DNA from: Ignelater luminosus
Lineage: Eukaryota; Arthropoda; Insecta; Coleoptera; Elateridae
DNA length: 64,000 nucleotides
Assembly: GCA_011009095.1 (NCBI GenBank)
Contig: VTPC01000900.1
Location: 43,913 to 107,912, forward strand
Direction: 5' to 3'
A program made the position numbers and the translations under genes. This document shows positions 35,901 through 44,900 of the stretch, piece by piece. A model generated the notes under the pieces. It had not been told where the DNA came from. It searched no databases and saw only the letters and a list, made by a program, of their open reading frames with translations. Position 1 is the first letter of the stretch. Every line of letters starts with the position of its first letter.

Positions 35901-38900
35901 TTGCCATTTCTAAACCAAACATACCAACACGAAATGCTAGATGAAAATGTTCTTGATTTTCAGCTAAAACACTACAGAGAAATGCACATTTAGCAAGAGT
36001 AGCTGATGCCAAACAACTGAGCTGATGTGATGCTGGATTGACCTGTTGCTTCTTGCCTTTCCGCTTTGGAACTACTGGAATGTCAATCATTAAATTAGGA
36101 GGATGTGCTAGAAGTTCTTCAGCTAATTTTACTCCTAACATACAAGCTTCTTTGCTATGACCATGTGCATGTAAACCCTCTGCTCTTGCAAAAAGTACAT
36201 CCCAAGGATCATCTGCAGGTTTAATATTTGCAAATACTGAAGTTTTACTATCAGGATCTTCTGATGGTTTAGTTGAATCTTTAATAACATCATTACTTGT
36301 ATTTGTAATTTCCTTTGTGTTATAAAAATAAACATTATATTCATCTCCGGATTGCGGTGATTCTGAATTTGATGATGAAGATTCATCTTTGGAAGGTCTT
36401 CTAGATGATGATTCGTGTGCACTAGTTAATGACCAACCCAAATTAGATTTTTTTGGTGTAGTCTCTAAGCTAGGATTATTATTTGGCAACGACTTTTTGT
36501 TACTGTCACTATCATCACTACTACCTGACTGTTGTGTAGATGCAGCAGTTAACTCTGCACTACTATTACTTGCAGAATCACTACCGCCACCCTCTTGTGA
36601 ATCAGAGTCAATTGATTTATAGCCAGCTGCTATTAGCACACCATTCTCTTTCAACACAGTAACATCATCTTCATTTTCACAAAATCCTTCACTACTAATG
36701 CTAGATCGTGTTCCATCTCTAGAACGTTCTAATTGAGGATGTGATGGAAATTCTACAGGATTCAGACTCATAACATCAGAAAAGTCAAATCTAGTAATCC
36801 TAGATCGAGGGCCATGATGATGGTGATGATGGTGATGGTGGTGATGACTATGCATATGATGAGAGCTAGAATGTGGATGTTCATTATTTAACACAGCCTG
36901 GCTGGAATTCACCTGAGTTACAGTATCTGAACGATTTTCACCCGAATGTCTAAAACATGTGAATGGACAATGGTACATTGGATTTGTATCTTGTGTATAA
37001 GTAATGCCAGGCATAGGATAGTCATCCCAATCTAAATAGCAAGCTTCAATAGCAGGTTTAAATCCTGTAAAAACTTCAAGATCCATTCGAAACCCTCCAT
37101 TTTTATTAGAATTTGACTGATTTGAATTTGACCGACTTTTGCTGACTTTCTCCATTATTTTCATATGCCATGTTGTGAACTGATTGTGTAACATATCTCG
37201 TTCTTGCGGTGCCAAACCAGGATTTAAAGCAGCTAGCCGCCATAAAATAACAATTTCATCACATAAGGATGAACATGCATGTTGAGATGCGTGACTGTTA
37301 CTGTTAACATTATTATGTTTTCCTCCACCACTTCCTCCATGGCCTGAACCTCCATTTAATAAAGCTACTTTAGTATTAAACCACCAAACTAAAATCTGTA
37401 ATTTAAGCATTTAATAGAAAGTTATTAACTTAAGATTGTTACAATATTACTTGTTCACAAGCTAGACACTCTTCTGTTATAATTTCTAACAATGGAATAG
37501 CATTACGATCATTTCTCTTAAACATTTCTCTCACTATACTAAGTAAGTTCCACATTCCTTCTGGTTCCCGCCCTCTTAATGGGCGAAGTAACGAAGTCCA
37601 TTCTGCAGCAGCTGGAGGTGCAGTTGTACTTAAATAATTTACATCACTAAAAGACAGTAAAACATTGTAAATATCATGACAGAATGAAAACATTCAAACC
37701 TGAAAACAATTGGAGCTGGAACACAAAATTTTATAAGAATCTTCTTTATGTTATCATGAAGTGCCTTTTCATCTAAATACCATGATGTTTGATCATTTGC
37801 AGAAGCACCAGCAGTAGGATCTGGTGCACCGCATACTGAATTAATCGCAGATGGTTGAGAGCCCAAAAGTTCATCAAGTAATCTCTGAGCAGTGGGTAGT
37901 ATTTGTTGAGGTAATTCACTAATTAAATACTGGGCGAATTTCTGAAGTTGCTCTCGATGCAACCGAGATAAAGATTCCGATACAGGAGCTCTTAATGTTA
38001 CCAAATGTGACTGAAATATAAAAGTTCATTCATTTTTCTGTTTTAAAAAAATATTAAGTTGGAAAAGCTGAAAGATTAAAACAACTATTTCATATCAAAT
38101 CTGGAAGATATCGTAAATTTCTACTGTAATATAAGAGTGCATTAGAGTTTACAAACAGAATCAAACCAACCGGTTACATAATTAAATAATTTAAGACAAG
38201 ACAAGACAATCCTAAAGCCTTGCTTAGTCTTTCTTGTGATTATGCATACAGTGTGTCTACATTTCAATACTCACTATTGGGATTTCAGAAATTGTAAGAG
38301 ATACGAAGTCGGTTAAATTAGAAACGATTTGGCTATTTAGGAGATCAGTTTACTTATGCTTTTGTTTTTTCAAAAAAGTTCATGGCTTACTAGATATTTA
38401 CTAAAAACGAAATTATCTTAATTTTTTTTTTAATATCTCAGGAACAAGCAAAAATAGAAAAGAACAGCAAAAAGGGTATTTTAGAGAATTTACTCCGAAA
38501 CACAAAAAATTATTTTCGCAATTGTCTTTTGTTTTACTTCGGCGGTGAAACGTAAATCCAAATTTTTTTTAATGGAACGCCTACTTGATTTCCATATTAC
38601 TGAAATGCACGCCTTAAATGCTTTTCAGTGATACATGCTTTGACATAGCTATTCTTTTGTTTTACCGAGTTATGAAGTGAATATCATTTTTCATCATAGT
38701 GTGCCCTGACATCTAACACACAAAGTCGTGAAGTTTTATCAAAGAAATGCATGTGTTATGAAAATTTCTAAACCAAAATAAATACGCTTTTATGGAGCAT
38801 TAGCTGCTTATTTGATGCTATCTGTGAATGCTCAGTAAAGAATCTTAAAAGCGTCTTTTGTTTTGTTTTAGCAATTGTTACATAACAAATGTAATTTATC

Positions 38901-41900
38901 CGACAAAAAGAAATGATTTTCATATATTTAAAGCCATGGCACACTAAGTGGGAAAAGCATTTTATTTAAAAAAAAAAGATAATTTCGTCTTTAGCAAATA
39001 TCTAGTAAGCCAAGAACTTTTTTGAAAAAACAAAAACATAAGTAAACTGATCTCCAAAATAGCCAAATCTTTTCTAATTTAACCGACTTCGTATCTTTTA
39101 CAATTTCTGAGATCCCAATAGTGAGCATCGAAATGTGGACACACTGTATACAGAGTGTTGAGAAAGAGTAGAAAGGATGTACTAGTTAAAATAAACAAAA
39201 CAACTTTAATAAACAACAGGCTAAAAGCTAACAGTTTAAAAATTATAACATAAAAACATTACATGGCTCATTCTGTTTTCTCATTGAAGATTGCACATAA
39301 TCGAAGATTCTAAGTTTTTCAGATGTTACGGCAACAGTGTTCAATAGGTTATATTAATTCTGGTATGCTTGCAACTTGACTGATGTGTACCAGGTTTTTA
39401 TGAGTCCCTTACAGATAAGAATCAGAGAGATTTAAATCCATTAATCTTGGTGGTCAAGAAACAACTATCAGAAAAATTAGCAGGAGCACCATCATGCATA
39501 AATCACATCCGTTGATGTAATAAAGGAGTTCTAGTAGTGTATTTTGCAGAAAGTGAAGATATACAGCCCTTGTCAGTCTGGTAGGTAAGACATGTGGTCT
39601 GATAAAATTGTTATCAAAAATTTCAGCCCAGATATTCTCACTGAGACACAATTTTGATAATTAAATATTCCAAAATTACATAGGGATTTTTATCCATCCA
39701 AGCATGAACATTGGGAAAGTTAATCTGCTGTCTAAAAGTAAAACCTAGTAGGTTCTAGGTTTTACTTCTAACGCATCTTGAGAAATCATTAGGGTTCAGA
39801 GCATCTGCATATTGGATACGATTGAGATTGAGATACAATAACTAAGTATGAAGAACACTCCACAGCATGCTATGTGAAATTTTAGGGTTTAGTTCAATTC
39901 TTTGTAACATTCTTTCTTCCAAATGCAGCATACTGACACATTGCAAGTTACATTTAGGGACTCTAGTCTACACTACAGTCAATTAAATCAGCCTCAAATT
40001 TCACTATATCTCTTAAATGTTAGTGAAACTTCTGTTTGCTTGTCTACGCAAACGAATATACTTCTTACCATACATGAAATGCATGGTAGCTATTATCCAA
40101 TACAACTAAAGAATTCCTTTATTGAATCATCATGACAATTTAAGTAGGTGATAGTCTAAATACTTGACGATCGTTAAAACTCAATTTCAAAAGAAAAAGG
40201 CCAGAATTTGACAGTTTTTGTTTATCTTAATGTCTAGGATCTGCTTTAAGAAATCAATAAAAACTTTGGGTGATCTTGGTTTGAAATAAATGCTAGTATC
40301 GAGCATATTTTGTATCTATTTCCAATTGTAGTGTCATAGTAGACAGTTTTTGGACTACGATTTATACATTTTGTTTATTTTAACAAGTACTTTTTTCATC
40401 ACCTTATTGCTGGTTTTTCTTATTGTCATTATGAATCTAAGTTACAAAAACTGAGTAATAACTAATAAACTAATTTGGTGGTAAATTACTAAAAAGTTTC
40501 CCCACAAAATAATCTAAAAGTCATACTTCAATATTATACACAACTTTAGACAATGAATGTAATTGTAAATATGATAGAAGTTCAAATAAACAAAGCTTAT
40601 AAAACTAAAAACTACCAGACATACATCTGCATATTGTGATTTTACTCATTTCCTGCCTGTCGTTTAGATTTGGTTGATTTTACAGAATGATGAATTTTAC
40701 CATTTAGGGCCGCTTTTACAATTGATGGATAAATGGTGGAATACCTATTCGAGGTATAAAGGGTTAGTCATAAGTAGAGCCACCTTTTTGAAATCGCAGA
40801 ACTCTAGCTAAACAAATAAAAAACAGTTAATGTCTTTACTGTTTAGTGAATGTCATATTGACAGTTGAATACTAACGTGAAAGATTTTGTCAGAATATTA
40901 ACTATTACAAAATAAAACGAATTGAAACTGAGTGTTTTGCGAAACAAGTGTGCGAGTTTCATACTCAGTGTGGTTACAGTAAATGTGCTGCATTCAACCA
41001 TTTTAAAAATGAAGGAAAATCGCGACGTAGCATCTACAGAATAATAAACCGATATGTTAAGAGAGGCGTGATGGAGTATCAGAAATTATCCAGAAGACCT
41101 AGAGTTGCAACAAGTGATCAAAATTTATATTACATTGGGAGACTGATAAAAGACAATTCTCGAATTTCATCGACTAAACTTGACATTCGACTAGGACTTT
41201 CTCAATCATCTATAGAGAGAGCTAAAAAGAAGTTGTCTATTAAGTCATTTGTCCAAAGATCTGCACCAAAGTATATAAAAAACCAAGAGGAAAGATGCCG
41301 TAAAGGAGCAGCAAAGCTTTATCGTGCAATGCTTGATGGAAAAAAAATTGTGCTGGATGATGAAAGTTATATATCCTGGGATCCTGATGAAATTCCTGCA
41401 AAAAGATTTTTTATGACAAAAGACACTAATTCTGTTCCCTATCAAGTAAGATTTCGACCAAAAACTACATTCCCTAGTAAATGTTTAGTATGGCAAGCGA
41501 TTGATTCTGATGGTAATGTTTCTGAGCCCTATGTGAGGAAAGGAACTATTGATACCGATGCTTATTTAAATATTCTAAAATTTTTGATCCCATTTAATGA
41601 AAAACATCAATCAAAAGAAGGTATAATCTTCTGGCCGGATTTAAGACCGGCCTATTATTCTAAAAGAGTGACCGAATTTTTAACTCAGGTTAATGTTAAA
41701 TTTGTTGATCGAGAATCAAGTTCTCCAAATTTGCCTCAAGGGCGGCCAATAGAAAAATTCTGGGCATTATCAAAAAGAAAGTATTCTCAAAGGTCCGCAC
41801 CAGCTAAGAACTTAAGAGGATTTCGACAAATTTGGAAGAATATTACTGCAGAAGTGGCAGCAGAGTCTGGACAAAGTCTTGTAAAGGACCTTAAAAGAAA

Positions 41901-44900
41901 ATTATGACTATTATCCAGGGAATGTGTTTATGCTCCTTTAAAAATTAAAACTAATAAAAAGAAACATTAATTTTGTTATTTGTGTAAGGAAAATGTTTTG
42001 TTTGTATCATCTCATTCAGTAAAGTGACTTTGAAAAAAGTGGCTTTACTTATGACTAACCCTTTAAATTTACACCTGTACTTATACCTTGGATAAGCAAT
42101 GTTGAATTTTACAAGTAACTTTTTATGTTTAGATAACTATACCTAGGAAATTTAAAATCACACACCAATGAAATGGTCCAATGTAGAGTATCCCTAGTAC
42201 CACCTATAAATAAACATACTGTGATTGTTAAAAAGCTGTCATATACACACTAGATAAAAATGAAAATATAGTAAAACTATATTAAAAAAGGTTGTTTTTG
42301 GGGTTACCTTTGTAAAATGTTAGCGGAAGGTGAAATAAATATTTTTGATTCGGATGATGACGAAGAAATAATCTACCGTATAAATCGAATTAGAAGACCA
42401 AAAAAATTTAGAGAAAGGTAAATTACATTTCAGCATACAAGTAAATGTTCTAATAGTCACATAAATGTGTTCGTTAACAGGGTAAATTATTTGGATGAAT
42501 TAGATGACTGAGAGTTTTCTAAAAGATTTCGAATTAATAAAGATACATTTAGAAAGCTTCTAAAAAAGATAGAAAATGTAATTAAGTCCCCAACGCAAAG
42601 AAACCATGCTGTAGAACCTTGCACTAAACTATTATTGACCTTACATTTTTATGCGACGGGAACCATGTTTCTTGTAGTAGGAGACTTTTGTGGTATTAGC
42701 GAAGCATCAGCTTGTGTAATTATAAAACAAGTATCAGAAGCTATTGCTGGTCTACGACCAGAATATATATATACATGCTAAGAACAATTCAAGAACAACA
42801 GGACGAGCAAAGAGAATTCTACAGGATAGCACGATTTCTGAAAGCAATTGGTGCCATCGATTGCATCCATATAGAAATAGAATCTCCCGGTGGCGATGAA
42901 GCAGAATATATAGATGCAGAAAAGGGTGGTTTTTGTGGAATGTACAGTGCATCTCTGGCCCCGATCTACGAATAAGAGATATCGTGTGCAGATGGCCAGG
43001 GTCTACACATGACCAAACAATTTTTAACAACTCCTCAATTAAAAGAAAGCTGGAATCTCAAGAATATGGTGACAGTTTAATATTAGGCTATAGTGGTTAC
43101 GGTTGTACTAGATATTTACTGACGCCCCTGTTAAACACTCGTTTAGCAGAGGAAAGATTATATACTGAGCCACAAATAAGAACAAGAAACATAATAGAGC
43201 ATATGTTTGGAGTATGGAAACGACGCTTTCCAATAAATTCTCTATGCATGAGAGTATCTCTAGAAAGATCACAAGTAATAATTGTTGCTACAGCCGTAAT
43301 ACACAATATAGCGATCGAGGAAAAACATGAAGTTCCTCCCGATGATCCCGACGTAATGCGTCATCTTCAAGAACACGAAAGACGACGTAATGTTAATGTA
43401 ATACAAGAACCACCTGAGAATATGGTTCAACCTCAGGGAAACCATATACGCAGACAGACTCTTATTAATGAGTATTTTCGTAATTTAATAGACAGACCTT
43501 AAACTTAAACAGATTATTGAGTACGAGTATAACTGCACCATTTAAATTAACAATTTATTGATTTTCCAATATTATTAAATCTATTATTTCTTAAATGTTT
43601 TAATATATAAATGAATTTGTAATATAAGTAACAATATTAAAAATTAAAGCAAAAGTTCGACGATTTTTATTCATAACTACTATTTAACTGTTTTAATTGT
43701 ATATTTAATTCACAATTTAGAATTTTCATTTCCAGATCATGCTTTTCAATATTCTGAGCCTCTTTAAGTGCTGCTTCTTTTTTTAGGAGTTCTATTTGCA
43801 GGTTAACAAGCTCTATTTTCTTTTTGGCAAGATCTGTGTAAATAGTTCTCTCCTCATTATGAGTCATCTTATTCTTTTGCCTGTATTTAGTTACTTTCCT
43901 TTTTCTACAAGATTGTTCTGATGGTTGGTTTTCAAGATTGGCTATTACTTGTAGAGCTGGAGTAAGAGGTTTCCTCAACGCAGTAGGATTCCATTCGTTC
44001 CATTCCGAAATATCTAGATTGGTTCTTCTGTAACGACCGATATAGCATCTGTATTAGGAGTTTCCGTACTTTGTGGCTCTTGCGTTTGTATATCGTCCTC
44101 AGCATCGCAATCAAATAAATTCTCATTACCTGTGCCACTTATTCCAATCACTGCTAAGACTTTCTCCTCAACGTTACTTAACTGAGACATAGTGGGCGAT
44201 CCACCACCGGTTTTCTTAACGAAACTTTTCAGTGCAGCAACTCTTTTCCTGGTGGTCTTTTTCAGTGAATCCCATTTACTTTTCAGAGTTTCTTTAGAAC
44301 GCCCCGTTTCCATCTCGTTGAATTCCTCAGCTAATTTCCCCCACGCCTCTTCCTTTTGGCTGTTTGAAATATAATCTGTTTTCTTACATTCTGAAGGAAT
44401 TGGAAATATTATAAACATTGCAGGCAAAAAAAAAAAATTTTTGTCACCACGGTATTAAAACTTACCGATTTTATTTTTTGAATCACATACTAAATTAACA
44501 AGTATTTCCACTTCTTTGGCTGAAAAATTAGACACTCTAACTCTTTTAGTTTTGTTTTCAGTCATTTCGAAAATTTTATAAAAATATTCTTGTAAATTTC
44601 AGATTTTTATATTGACAACAAAACGTTTGACTAAACTTGCTTTAGTAATCTAGTAGTATTAGAGTTGTCCGAGGAATAAAACACTATCCCATCAATTCGT
44701 CATGGAATAGTTTATACCCAGTTTATCCGATGACATATCTAATTCGTCATTTGTTCGACGATTGTAAAATCACTTTTTATTATTTATACCTGGAATAGCC
44801 TTATTCTATCTTTATCCGTCTGTTGTAAAAGCGGCCCTTAATAATGCATTGAACTTCTTAATTTTGTTACCTTTGTTAGTTTGACGGTCATTGCAAAAAA

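Larger units (their letters stand above)
40707..44837. mobile_element. PIF/Harbinger element (with nested Tc1/mariner)
   Basis: The left terminus GGGCCGCTTTTACAA and the reverse-complemented right terminus match and continue through GGATAAA, GGAATA-C and AGGTATA blocks. TTA is duplicated at 40704-40706 and 44838-44840, the 3-bp target typical of PIF/Harbinger. It carries the two expected genes in convergent orientation: a HARBI1-like nuclease (42317-43501, plus) and a Myb/SANT-like protein (44565-43667, minus). A Tc1/mariner element (40759-42063) sits inside the left terminal repeat. The whole nest lies in a ZSWIM8 intron. Confidence 0.9.
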
